Source: Diploptera punctata (Eukaryota; Arthropoda; Insecta; Blattodea; Blaberidae). From it: a stretch of 64,000 nt of DNA. A program made the position numbers and the translations under genes. The first letter of the stretch is position 1. Each line of letters begins with the position of its first letter. Under the pieces are notes generated by a model, which saw only the letters and a list, made by a program, of their open reading frames with translations, did no database searches and was not told the DNA's origin. Positions 1 to 10,034 of the stretch are shown in pieces. The DNA lies in assembly GCA_030220185.1 (NCBI GenBank), contig JASPKZ010007796.1:1394501-1458500 (forward strand), read 5' to 3'.

Positions 1-461
1 TTTTGCACACTGTGTGCAGTTTGATCCAACTTGAGACTTAGGGTAGTTTATAACTAAATTTATAGTCACATTATTTTTTATTGCAAATTATTTGTTTATT
101 ATTTAACAAAGAGTTATAATTATCTGTGAGTTCCATACGATTCTAACAGATGGCGGTGTAATTATCTGTGAGTTCCATACGATTCTAACAGATGGCGGTG
201 TTAGGTAATTTGGTAAGGTAATTGGTTTATTATTTAACAAAGAGAGATCCAGATTGCTGTGCTTTTTATTGCAACCGCGAATTTAAATTGAATTACAAAT
301 ATTGATTATTTCATAATATAAGTGTGTTCAGTGTTTGTTTTATTTTCAATATTATTAATTTCGTGTGTAAGTATTAATTTTAAGTAATCTGGCTAAAAGA
401 CAGCAACTTGATTTAAATTTTTAACGTAGAAGCCACATCAACGTGAGGCCGGGAGTTCTAG
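1..461 (+). mobile_element. Helitron-like non-autonomous element, 3' part
   Basis: The stretch is the same repeat as 54588-55086, where both ends can be defined. It ends with a GC-rich region followed by CTAG at 458-461 and a T, as expected for a Helitron 3' end. Its 5' end lies outside the window. A unit of about 42 bp (near 118-159) ending GATGGCGGTG is tandemly duplicated here but single in the other copy. No protein is encoded. The element sits inside a tRNA-like repeat: the sequence directly after the T resumes in the D-arm of a tRNA cassette. The Helitron assignment rests on end structure only. Confidence 0.7.
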
Positions 462-560
462 TATATATATCAGTTGGTTAGAGCGCTAAACGTACAGAGT
501 TTAGAGACTCGGTTTCAAATCCCGACCCAAGCACTAATTTGTCTTTTCATATCATATTTG
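462..560 (+). repeat. tRNA-cassette repeat, 5' half removed by Helitron
   Basis: Positions 471-536 read as the D-arm to T-arm of a tRNA-like sequence (GTTAGAGC, then CTAAAC-loop GTACAGA-GTTTAG, then TTCAAATCCCG). A TCTTTTCATATCAT tail follows, as in the fuller copy at 1600-1860. The acceptor 5' strand is missing because the Helitron ends immediately upstream. Confidence 0.65.
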
Positions 561-603
561 CCTCCATTGCCAAATGTCAAAAATATAGTTATAACATCTA
601 AAT

Positions 604-805
604 ATACAAGCGTTACTGCTATAAAGTAAATATTCTCTTTAAAAATTGGCTTACCTGTTATGGTGGCCGCTAGATGGTAGTTGGAACATCTTCCTGCTAC
701 CTCTTGTGTGAATTGAGAATACTACATATATAAGAAAAATGTATGTTTGTGTTTGGAATACTTGAGTAGCTCAGGTCGTTAGAGCGCTAAACGTACAGAG
801 TTTAG
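604..805 (+). repeat. tRNA-cassette repeat (body plus truncated tRNA-like core)
   Basis: The body (GCGTTACTGCTATAAAGTAA at about 609) is shared with copies at 1600, 14484 and 39388. It contains CCGCTAGATGGTAGT at 667-681. A tRNA-like core starts near 757 with TGAGTAGCTCAG. It ends after the anticodon-type stem (CTAAAC/GTTTAG), where another cassette of opposite orientation begins. Confidence 0.65.
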
Positions 806-922
806 AAAAAGAGAAAAATAAACGCATGTACCGGGATTTGAACCCAGGACCTCTAATTTGATACATTAGTGGCTTACCATATAAGCTATCCAGGCTCCTG
901 GCACCAATTTTTCCTTTATATT
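806..922 (-). repeat. tRNA-cassette repeat, minus orientation
   Basis: Read on the minus strand this is a tRNA-like sequence with an internal B box (GGTTCAAATCC) and a perfect CTAAT/ATTAG stem around a 7-nt loop. It is flanked by AGAAAAATAAACGC on one side and a T-rich AATTTTTCCTTT block on the other, so the core lies between imperfect inverted flanks. It is not a credible functional tRNA: the acceptor strands pair poorly. Confidence 0.6.
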
Positions 923-1095
923 TATATATATATATATATTCTCTATCATGATAGGTAGCGGGAATTCAGTGTTTCTGCCCTCTCGTGGCTATTGTAACAA
1001 GTACGCAAATTAAATATGATTTTTACTTTATAGCAGTGCCACTTATTTATTTCGATGTTATAATTAAATTTTGACAATTAGCAATCCAGGCCTAA

Positions 1096-1227
1096 TATGA
1101 CATGAAAAGAAAAACAAACGCCATAACCGGGATTTGAACCCAGGACCTCTAATTTGATGCATTTGTGCGCTTCTAGTTACGCTATCCAGGCTCCTAGCAC
1201 AAATATTTATTTTTCCCTTATATGCTA

Positions 1228-1230
<3 letters not shown>
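1096..1230 (-). repeat. tRNA-cassette repeat, minus orientation
   Basis: Close relative of 806-922: the same GGGATTTGAACCCAGGACCT box and the same CTATCCAGGCTCC end, flanked by GAAAAGAAAAACAAACGC and ATTTATTTTTCCC. The anticodon-type stem is weaker here. Polymerase III boxes are visible but transcription is not implied. Confidence 0.6.
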
Positions 1231-1306
<76 letters not shown>

Positions 1307-1313
1307 TATATAT
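1231..1313. repeat. (CT)n-(TA)n compound microsatellite
   Basis: About 30 bp of CT dinucleotides pass directly into about 50 bp of TA. It follows the cassette at 1096-1230. Confidence 0.95.
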
Positions 1314-1540
1314 ATAAAATAGGACTTTAGTAGTAATAGGGCTTTATTAGACTAAAAGTAAGATATATGCAACGTTATTTACAAATATGGATCGCACGGG
1401 CAGTAAGCCGTGCGTGCTGTTGACAGTCCGTTTCAATAAAGTAATATTTGGTAATAGTATAAAGAAAAACAAAAAGAAAACAACAATATTACAATTACAT
1501 AAATAAAACTCAATAATATTACAATTAGATAATAATACAA

Positions 1541-1578
<38 letters not shown>

Positions 1579-1599
1579 ATATTTATAATGTCTATATAT
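1314..1599. other. AT-rich stretch, unclassified
   Basis: There is no coding frame. It contains a short imperfect palindrome around GCACGGGCAGTAAGCCGTGC (1393-1412) and a (TA)n run at about 1548-1573. No family was recognised. Confidence 0.5.
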
Positions 1600-1860
1600 A
1601 CAAGCGTTACTGCTATAAAGTAAATATTCTCTTTAATAATTTGCTTAACTGTTATGTTAGCCGCTAGATGGCAGTCGGAAGATCTTTCCGCTACCTCTTG
1701 TGTGAATTGAGAATACTACATGTATAAGAAAATTGTATGTTTGTCTTGCAATTCTTGGGTAGCTCAGTTGGTTAGAGCGCTAAAGGTACAGACTTTAGAG
1801 ACTCGAGTTCAAATCCCGACTCAAGCATTATTTTTTCTTTTCATATCATATATATATATA
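1600..1860 (+). repeat. tRNA-cassette repeat, most complete of its type
   Basis: The body carries CCGCTAGATGGCAGT at 1661-1675. A tRNA-like core at 1755-1827 follows: a 7-bp acceptor pair (CTTGGGT/ACTCAAG with one G-U), GCTC/GAGC D-stem, a 6-bp CTAAAG/CTTTAG stem around GTACAGA, and a TTCAAATC B box. A TTTTTTCTTTTCATATCAT tail follows. Relative to the copy at 462, one stem pair has changed on both strands (C-G to G-C), so pairing is kept. Confidence 0.7.
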
Positions 1861-1885
1861 TAGTGAAAGGAAGATCATTATTTGC

Positions 1886-1970
1886 ACCAGGAACCTGAGT
1901 GGTGTGATGGTTAGCTCACTAATGTATACAGTTAGTGGTCTCGGGTTCAAATCGCGCTTCAGGCATTTAT
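1886..1970 (+). repeat. tRNA-like core of another cassette type
   Basis: CCTGAGTGG...TTCAGGCA can pair at its ends, with a CTAAT/GTTAG stem, a GTATACA loop and a GGTTCAAATC B box. It ends in GCATTTATTTT like the other cassettes. It joins directly to the LINE-A fragment downstream. Confidence 0.55.
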
Positions 1971-1977
1971 TTTGCTT

Positions 1978-2400
1978 TCTGGTTTCCCATAAAGGTCGTG
2001 TAGCTCGCTGTTAAGCAGTCTTCTACATTCACCTGTCTTTTCAACTCTCTTTGGTCCAAAACATTGTCTAAGAACTTTTTTCTAAAATTTTCGTAATCAT
2101 TTCTCCTCCCTTAAAGTAAGAGTACATGTTTCGCATCCATATAAAATAACAGGTAGAATAATAGTTTTATATATTTCCAGTTTAACGTTTTTTGAGAGGA
2201 ATTGAGACAAGAGTTCCTGTAATGCATGCGTTTTCAGAATTGAGCCTATGTTTAATTTACTTGTGCACCTAACTGATGTTTATAATATTATTTTAATTGT
2301 GTCACTTCTTCAAATTGCCCTCATTTGTCTTTAACTATCCATTTCTATTATTTAACGCATGTATCAATTTCTAAATTAATTTTGAGGGGATTAATAATTC
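1978..2400 (-). mobile_element. LINE-A fragment, decayed
   Basis: On the minus strand it matches the middle of the LINE-A C-terminal region (the YGCETWTLTLREERRLRVFENKVLR segment of better copies) and continues into the NSGNACYYALQ-type segment. Frames are broken by many indels. Both 5' and 3' ends are missing. Confidence 0.7.
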
Positions 2401-2922
2401 GTAAAACGTGAATCCAAAGAATTAAATAATTTTATGTCCCAAGCTTGATGACAAATGTGATGCTCTTCTGTAAATAAGTTCGTGAATTTTGTACATCCCT
2501 TATTACATAGCACAGCTAATCCTTCCATTTGCTTTGCTTACATGTTAGTTTTATCTAGAAGAGACATTTATTGTAATAATTACAGTTCAATGCATGTTCA
2601 TTTTCAAATTATTGAACCGGTGAATTCTGACACCGCTGTAGTTTTATTTGCTACAGGTGTGACCGATGACAACAAATTTGTAGACATATCAATTCACATT
2701 TGTGTTAGCGAACTGTAGAAAAACAAGTATATGATTAGCTATTTTTTTCCATTTTTCATGTCACAACTATCGATTGCGGTTTGCATTAACTGGCTGAAAT
2801 AGTAAGTAGGTGCTATAATGAGTGCAGAATTGTTGGAGCGCAGAGAGAATGTAACAGTCTGACAAGTGTAAAATAGCCCCCTCCCCTTTCCCGTGACCTA
2901 TTTGTGAACACCACGCACACAA

Positions 2923-2953
<31 letters not shown>

Positions 2954-3797
2954 CTTTTTTTTTGTTTCCAGTTGAAATGAGACACTATTTTGCATGTATG
3001 CTGGTGCACTGCGACAAGCGGTGCCTGAGGAAAAACCTCCCCCTGGCGTAATGGAGTGAATTTAATGGAGACCCGCTCCTCTTACATTTAAATGGATTCG
3101 AACCTTTGCTACTTGCATGTTAGAGTGGCCTAAGGTGCGGTTTTAATTTTACTCGGGGGACCTAGTGTGGATCTTAAAGAAAAACAAACGACCTGTCGGA
3201 AAGAAAAGGATGGTTTTATTTTCCTTCCCGTAAGTATCGCTGTAGATAAATTTAGTTTTAACTGTGAAGCCTGTCGTACTATTCCCGCTAAGAAAACGAA
3301 TTTCTGGTGAACCCAACACATTGATTGGTGTCATTTGTACAATCATTGAAGAAAATTCAACATTCCCCCTATCTTACCTTTCAAACGAGACGCAAAAAAT
3401 AATCCATAACAAAGAATTGTTTATTTGTACTCTGGTTACATAAAAAAATAATCTATAGTGCAGCCGCCCAGTCTACGGCTCTGAAGTTTTGACGACAGTG
3501 TTGCCGATATGGATATTCAGTGGGAGGGGCCGCTTTATGTACCACGCGGAATATGTCTTTGTGTTTATCTAGAAGTCAAATATTAGAAATAAATGTTCAT
3601 TTTACTACGCGAAATTGAAAAACGAAACAAAAATATGAGATTTCTCATTTGTTGCTACGAATACACTATTCTCGAAAATATTCACAATTCTAATAAATTC
3701 ACGAAAAAACAATTCCATACATCACTTCAAAACTACGTTAAATGCATAAAGAACATAATTTTTATTTTAAAAATCCCTTCTCATCTATCGTTAAAAT
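2401..3797. other. Unclassified AT-rich DNA with a (CA)n run
   Basis: A CA microsatellite lies at about 2920-2949. Frames of 60-80 codons occur on both strands, but none has a recognisable domain and several run through the CA tract. A B-box-like GGATTCGAACC at about 3092 (minus) hints at another tRNA-derived repeat. I cannot support a gene here. Confidence 0.5.
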
Positions 3798-3815
3798 AAA
3801 AAAAACTTACCTTTA

Positions 3816-4119
3816 AAAGTGATCCCACAACAGGCCTCAGGAGGCCCTTGGGGTAGTAGGAGGTTAAGGCTCCAACTTTTTCTAGTCAATCGGCACTTTT
3901 TATGTCAGCCGGGTTGTCAGCCCTGCGTGACGGCCGCCTTTACCCCAGAACAAGCGTCTGGTACTCATTTCAGTTAGAGTCTGAGTCGACCCCAGGGCCA
4001 TAGTGCCGGCAGAGGGTTTGGGTCAGTTTAAAAATCCTGACCCCAACGGGACTTGAACCCTCGACCCTCCGGCTTGTAGCTCAGTGCTTTAACCACTACG
4101 CTACGGCGTGCCCCCCCCA
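3816..4119 (-). mobile_element. SINE-1, full length, with target-site duplication
   Basis: On the minus strand it begins with a tRNA-like head (GCACGCCGTAGCGTAGTGG; B box GGTTCAAGTCC), followed by a body shared with 31047-31328 and 55408-55710. An 18-bp direct repeat AAAAAAAACTTACCTTTA flanks it (3798-3815 and 4120-4137). This is the clearest SINE-1 insertion outside a LINE. Confidence 0.85.
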
Positions 4120-4137
4120 AAAAAAAACTTACCTTTA

Positions 4138-4815
4138 CCATTGTTAATCAAGAAGAAAGACGCCACAATCTTCGTATATAATTTTCTGCCTCATCACAGC
4201 CGATAAATAAATTTTCGGCTTTGACTCGTTTAAGTGCTAATTTTCTTTTTTGATTCAGAAGAGCCACTCGCCATGTTAAAACAATAATGGACTGAAGCTG
4301 TATTGTTAACAGTTAATCACAAGAGTGAAACAGCAAACAAACACACTCTGTACTGCAACGAAGAGCAACTGAAGCTACGTGGTTAGCAGAAATACAGCCG
4401 CAGCAATCTCAAAACATACTAGCGGCGTCAAGAGCAGTGATTGGTTGTAGCAGAAGCTCACTAACACTCAATTATTTTCTTATTGGCTGTAGAGGGCGAG
4501 TTTATCCCCTCGCCCATCATACAACCTAAATTTCAGAGCCGCAGATAGAGTGGCCGGAGTGTAGATTCATACATACATGGGCGAATCTCTTTAAACACAT
4601 AAATGGCTGTCCAAACCACATTTTCCAAAAAGTATTGCTGCATCATAAATTAAAATATCATAGAACGCAAGCGTAAGAATATATTTTTTAGTGCAGTTGT
4701 AGTTACAATAGCATCAAATACAGTTATTTTTTTATCAAAAAGTTTCCAAATCCAACATAAATACAGTCCCCTGTGTTGCCCATTTCCAGAATTAACACCA
4801 CTTTGAGAATTTAAC
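4138..4815. other. Unclassified unique-looking DNA
   Basis: It is moderately AT-rich with no ORF above 60 codons. CAGAGCCGCAGATAGAGTGG (4534) and GTCTACGGCTCTGAAG upstream (3471) are loosely complementary, so 3470-4550 could be an eroded foldback split by SINE-1. That is weak. Confidence 0.35.
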
Positions 4816-4821
4816 TAACTA

Positions 4822-7105
4822 ACTAACTCACTGGCACTAACGAACCCGTAGATTCATGGCCGACCGGACATAAGCTCTCCATATATGCCTATCCTGAGTT
4901 AATGTTTTCCAATCATAACCCTCTGTATAATCCACTTCCCTCAAATCATAGTTAATGTTATTCTCTCACCTCATTCTTCTCACACCACTTTGAGAATTTA
5001 ACTCACTGGCACTATCGAACCCGTAGGTTCATGGCCGACCGGACATAACCTCTCCATATATGCGTATCCTGAGTTAATGTTTTCCAATCATAACCCTCTG
5101 TATAATCCACTTCCCTTAAATCATAGTTAATGTTATTCTCTCACTTCATTCTTCTCACACACACTTTGAGATTTTAACTAACTCACTGGCACTATCGAAC
5201 CCGTAGATTCATGGCCGACCGGACATAAGCTCTCCATATATGCCTTTCCTGAGCTAATGTTTTCCAATCTTTCCTGTATAACCTACTTCCCTCAAATCAT
5301 GGTTAATGTTATTCTCCCACCTCATTCTTCTCACATCACTTTGAGAATTTAACTCACTGGCACTATCGAACCCGTAGGTTCTTGGCCGACCGGACATAAC
5401 CTCTCCATATATGCGTATCCTGAGTTAATGTTTTCCAATCATAACCCTCTGTATAATCCACTTCCTTCAAATCATAGTTAATGTTATTCTCCCACCTCAT
5501 TCTTCTCACATCACTTTGAGAATTTAACTCACTGGCACTATCGAACCCGTAGGTTCTTGGCCGACCGGACATAACCTCTCCATATATGCCTATCCTGAGT
5601 TAATGTTTTCCAATCATAACCCTCTGTTTAATCCACTTCCCTCAAATCATAGTTAATGTTATTCTCTCACCTCATTATTCTCACACCACTTTGAGAATTT
5701 AACTCACTGGCACTATCGAACCCGTAGGTTCTTGGCCGACCGGACATAACCTCTCCATATATGCGTATCCTGAGTTAATGTTTTCCAATCATAACCCTCT
5801 GTATAATCCACTTCCCTCAAATCATAGTTAATGTTATTCTCTCACCTCATTCTTCTCACACCACTTTGAGAATTTAACTCACTGGCACTATCGAACCCGT
5901 AGGTTCATGGCCGACCGGACATAACCTCTCCATATATGCGTATCCTGAGTTAATGTTTTCCAATCATAACCCTCTGTATAATCCACTTCCCTTAAATCAT
6001 AGTTAATGTTATTCTCTCACTTCATTCTTCTCACACCACTTTGAGATTTTAACTAACTCACTGGCACTATCGAACCCGTAGATTCATGGCCGACCGGACA
6101 TAAGCTCTCCATATATGCCTTTCCTGAGCTAATGTTTTCCAATCTTTCCTGTATAACCTACTTCCCTCAAATCATGGTTAATGTTATTCTCCCACCTCAT
6201 TCTTCTCACATCACTTTGAGAATTTAACTCACTGGCACTATCGAACCCGTAGGTTCTTGGCCGACCGGACATAACCTCTCCATATATGCGTATCCTGAGT
6301 TAATGTTTTCCAATCATAACCCTCTGTATAATCCACTTCCTTCAAATCATAGTTAATGTTATTCTCCCACCTCATTCTTCTCACATCACTTTGAGAATTT
6401 AACTCACTGGCACTATCGAACCCGTAGGTTCTTGGCCGACCGGACATAACCTCTCCATATATGCGTATCCTGAGTTAATGTTTTCCAATCATAACCCTCT
6501 GTATAATCCACTTCCTTCAAATCATAGTTAATGTTATTCTCCCACCTCATTCTTCTCACATCACTTTGAGAATTTAACTCACTGGCACTATCGAACCCGT
6601 AGGTTCTTGGCCGACCGGACATAACCTCTCCATATATGCGTATCCTGAGTTAATGTTTTCCAATCATAACCCTCTGTATAATCCACTTCCTTCAAATCAT
6701 AGTTAATGTTATTCTCTTACCTCATTATTCTCACACCACTTTGAGAATTTAACTAACTCACTGGCACTATCGAACCCGTAGGTTCATGGCCGACCGGACA
6801 TAAGCTCTCCATATATCCCTATCCTGAGCTAATGTTTTCCAATCTTACCTGTATAATCTACTTCCCTCAAATCATAGTTAATGTTATTCTCTCACCTCAT
6901 TCTTCTCACATCACTTTGAGAATTTAACTCACTGGCACTATCGAACCCGTAGGTTCATGGCCGACCGGACATAACCTCTCCATATATGCGTATCCTGAGA
7001 TAATGTTTTCCAATCATAACCCTCTGTATAATCCACTTCCCTCAAATCATAGTTAATGTTATTCTCTCACTTCATTCTTGTCACACCACTTTGAGATTTT
7101 AACTA
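4822..7105. repeat. Satellite-like tandem array of a LINE-A 3' end
   Basis: About 14 head-to-tail units of 171-179 bp each begin near CACTGGCACTATCGAACCCG (about 4830, 5003, 5183, 5354, 5529, 5704, 5878, 6058, 6229, 6404, 6579, 6759, 6929, 7109). Each holds roughly the last 150 bp of LINE-A in antisense plus a 25-bp linker (CACTTTGAGAATTTAACT). The block from 5003 recurs at 5878, an 875-bp (five-unit) higher-order period sharing private variants such as CCCTTAAATC and CTTTCCTGAGC. The last unit runs on into a longer LINE-A copy. Confidence 0.9.
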
Positions 7106-7665
7106 ACTCACTGGCACTATCGAACCCGTAGATTCATGGCCGACCGGACATAAGCTCTCCATATATGCCTATCCTGAGCTAATGTTTTCCAATCTTTCCT
7201 GTATAATCTACTTCCCTCAAATCATGGTTAATGTTATTCTCCCACCTCATTATTGGTCTACCAACTGGGCGTTTTCCCTCTGGCTTTCCTACAAGAAGCT
7301 TTCATGCACGTCTTTAATTCCCCATACGTGCAACATGTCCTGCCCATCGCAGCCTACGAGACTTAACTGTTCTTATGATATCTGGCTTCCTATAAAGAGC
7401 ATGTAATTCACTTTTATGCAGTCTTCTCCATTCACCTGTCTGTTCATCTTTCTTTGGTCCAAAAACTTTCCTAAGAACTTTATTCTCAAATACTCGTAAG
7501 TTCCTTTCCTTTCTATAAATAAGAATCCATGTTTCGCATCCGTATAATATAACTGGTAAATAATAGTTTTATATGTTTTCAGTTTAACGTTTTTTGAAAG
7601 GAGTTGGGAAGTCAAGAGCCTCTGTAATGCATAATAACAAGTATTTCCAGATAATACATACGTAT
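7106..7665 (-). mobile_element. LINE-A fragment at the root of the array
   Basis: The sequence continues from the final tandem unit into LINE-A coding sequence (minus; RPNRRWENN-type end, then MGRTCCTYG, VFGPKKDEQT and YGCETWILI-type segments) as far as the NACYYALQRL segment near 7640. It is broken by several frameshifts. It is the probable source copy for the tandem units. Confidence 0.8.
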
Positions 7666-7759
7666 TCATTGCAATAATCCTCTGCAGCCATTTTCCAGAA
7701 AAATGATAATAGAGTAAAACTTGCTCAAAACGGAATCGCATGGAACCATTTTTTCCACA

Positions 7760-8300
7760 TTAAACAAAATTCTGCATTATAAAAAAGTAAAACTTATTAA
7801 TAATCTTATATCTTAGAGCATCGTATATGTCTTTTTTTACGTACCTTGGATTAATTGTAGTTCCGCTGCCTTTGAAAAGTGAAGTATAGTATGTACGAGC
7901 GACTTCGTCGGTAACGCGCGAAAAAATCAGTCCCATTTCGTCAGCGTATCCTGAAATTAAAGTATGCAGTTTCGGTTTCCGCTCACTAACTACACTTTCG
8001 TCCACATCCTTTGATTCCCCGCAAATTTTATTCCACACTACATTGTGTCGTCTTTTAAAACGTCCAGCCAACCTGAATATGCCTTGAAATCGTTATTCCC
8101 TTAGGATTCAGCAACAGCTAGAGCTTGTCTTTGGATCATCGGTCCGGAAATTTGGAGATTTATCTTCAATCACTTTCACTTTTTCGTTTAATGAGAATGA
8201 TACATACGTTTTAGCCACCTTTATTCCGCAATTCAGAACGCTACCTGCGAAAGATCGGTCTCAGAACTTAAACTAATTTAAGATTTTACAGTGGAATGGT
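7760..8300 (-). pseudogene. pogo/Tigger-like transposase remnant
   Basis: A minus-strand frame at 8071-7760 reads RFKRRHNVVWNKICGESKDVDES and later GYADEMGLIFSR. These resemble the end of the Tc5/CENP-B DNA-binding domain and the start of the DDE domain (NADETGLFF) of pogo/Tigger transposases. The catalytic D-E context is degenerate and the downstream domain is lost. The AT-rich flank near 8290 may be an eroded terminus. The assignment comes from motif recall. Confidence 0.5.
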
Positions 8301-8454
8301 TATTTTTAAGAGAGGTGTCTGTGTTTTGCATAACGGGTGTGCAGTGAGGCCGAAATAAAATTTCAGGTGCAGGTAGAAATCTTTACTTCATCCGGCGGCA
8401 GGAATCATTCCTTATTGTTTTTTGCCTAACGGGAATTCATTGAAGTGGGCACAA

Positions 8455-8712
8455 GAAACTGTTATCGATAGGATAACAAAGAGAGCTCTACAATGGTATG
8501 GACATGTACAACGGATGCCGGAAGACCAGTGACCTAAACAGGTGTTGGATTGGATGGTACCAGGCAGAAGGAGAAGGGGAAGAAGTAGACGAGTATGGTA
8601 TGAGGGAATATATGATGCCATGATGAAGAGGGGTATGGAAGGTGGACAATGAAGAAGATAGGAATCTCTGGAAAGCAGAAATCAAAGGCAAAATGCTGTA
8701 AAGTGGAAAACC
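8455..8712 (+). mobile_element. LINE-D 3' end fragment
   Basis: The plus-strand frame reads WAQETVIDRITKRALQWYGHVQRMPED, a stop, then PGRRRRGRSRRVWYEGIYDAM. This is the C-terminal tail of a non-LTR element and matches 58235-57436 (minus). One in-frame stop and a frame change are visible. Confidence 0.7.
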
Positions 8713-9035
8713 TGTATTAAGTAAGTAACTAAGGGAACTAATTTATTTATCTGTCTTTCCGCTTTATAAAGTTTTATTTTCCATGAATTGTGTAGATATA
8801 TCCTTCCGTTTCCGCGTTGGACAGATTCCGTTTTATGCTAAATGAGTATTAGGTAAAATTACTATTATTTCGCCATGACCAATACATTTGTTCACATTAG
8901 ACAGATTTCCGCATTATTCACGTTCCGGATTAAGCAGGTTTTACTGTATATCGAGAAGTAGGCATAAATTCAATGATTTTTTTTAATACTTATCATTGTT
9001 ACTTTCCTTCTCCTTAGTAGGTTTTTTTTAATGAA
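8713..9035. other. Unclassified AT-rich DNA
   Basis: Nothing recognisable. GCACATTAGACAGATTTCCG-type Tigger-like flank words occur near 8820-8950 but are too short to assign. Confidence 0.35.
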
Positions 9036-9735
9036 AATAGGTATTATTGCAGCCAATGGCCATGTAGAAAGAATTGTTTTCATGTCTTACACAAGTCTTT
9101 TATCGATGTTCCTATGTTTTACACTGTAATATATGATATCGATAGCAGTGCGACCCACATAGTTTGCACTTGCACTTTTCTTCTGGGTTATGGCGCTTCA
9201 CTGTTGTGCATATCCTGTGGTGGAAACCATGGACCGCGACTCTCGTCATGGTGTGTCTGAGGTCGTATCTGGCTGCTGTCCATTCCCTGTAGATCATCGC
9301 ATCCGTTTCGTAGAACTCAGGTCATATCTGTTCTCTCTTCTCGTTTGGTTCCCTCAGCAGTTCTTTGTAGGCATCTGTTGCTGGCAGGAGAAGGTCTAGG
9401 TGGAGCTCTTCTATGAGGAAGGGTTCCTTTGTCGGTATGTATGTTAGGCGTTAAGGCGTGTATTTTGATTCGCTAAGCGCTGTCTTTAAAAAGTGTGCTT
9501 TGACTTTCTTTATTTCCTCTAGGTTTGCCTTATTTAGGTTCTTCCAAATCACCTATAGTCCATAGGTCATGATTGGTTCAATTTTTAAGCGGAAGATGGT
9601 CATTGCTGTCTCCAGGGATAGTTTACTCAGGTTTTTAATACTGTTCGTTGCTGTTCTGGCCACTAAGGCGCGTTCTTTGATGTGTCACCTCGGCTCTGCA
9701 GTGTCATCCCCAGATATTTGTACCTTTTTATACAG
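9036..9735 (-). mobile_element. LINE-B 3' end, decayed
   Basis: Minus-strand frames give SIKNLSKLSLETAMTIF, VIWKNLNKANLEEI, then MIYREWTAARYDLRHTMTRV with the Cys-rich KCKCKLCGSHC tail. They parallel 55212-56237 almost residue for residue. The 3' UTR words ATGGCCATTGGCTGCAATGA are shared. Frames are interrupted around 9400-9560. Confidence 0.8.
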
Positions 9736-9917
9736 AAAGAATATTAGTATGACCGGACAACTATGTACAGACCGAAAACGTCTTTACAGAAAAATAGCTC
9801 ACATACATATTGTATTTTTATATTTAACTTTTAGAGTGCCGATCCTAGCTGCAACAACTTTTTAGAGGAATGCTAATGTTACACCTTTATATATAATACT
9901 TCTTACATTTGTTCGTA

Positions 9918-9998
9918 GACCAGGTTCATGAGCTAGTGGTCAGTGTTTCTGACTATAGTTCATGAGGCCCTGGGTTAGATTCCCGGTCAGACCACAGG
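9918..9998 (+). repeat. SINE-3-type tRNA-like head
   Basis: GACCAGGTTCATGAGC...GGTTAGATTCCCGGTCAGACCA pairs at its ends (GGTCTG/CAGACC-like) and matches the head of the fuller SINE at 62274-62585. Its tail diverges after about 10000. Confidence 0.6.
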
Positions 9999-10034
9999 AT
10001 TTTTTCTTTAAAGAGATTTATTCTCGTATAAGAC

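Noticed and set aside
4822..7105. Regular direct repeats suggesting a CRISPR array
   Set aside because: Units of about 175 bp without unique spacers, derived from a LINE 3' end, in an insect genome: a satellite, not CRISPR.
7760..8071. Host gene exon of 103 aa
   Set aside because: RFKRRHN..GES and ADEMGLIF fit a pogo/Tigger transposase relic and there is no flanking coding sequence.
9112..9399. Separate plus and minus ORFs here
   Set aside because: Only the minus-strand LINE-B reading has homology within the window; the plus ORF is its shadow.
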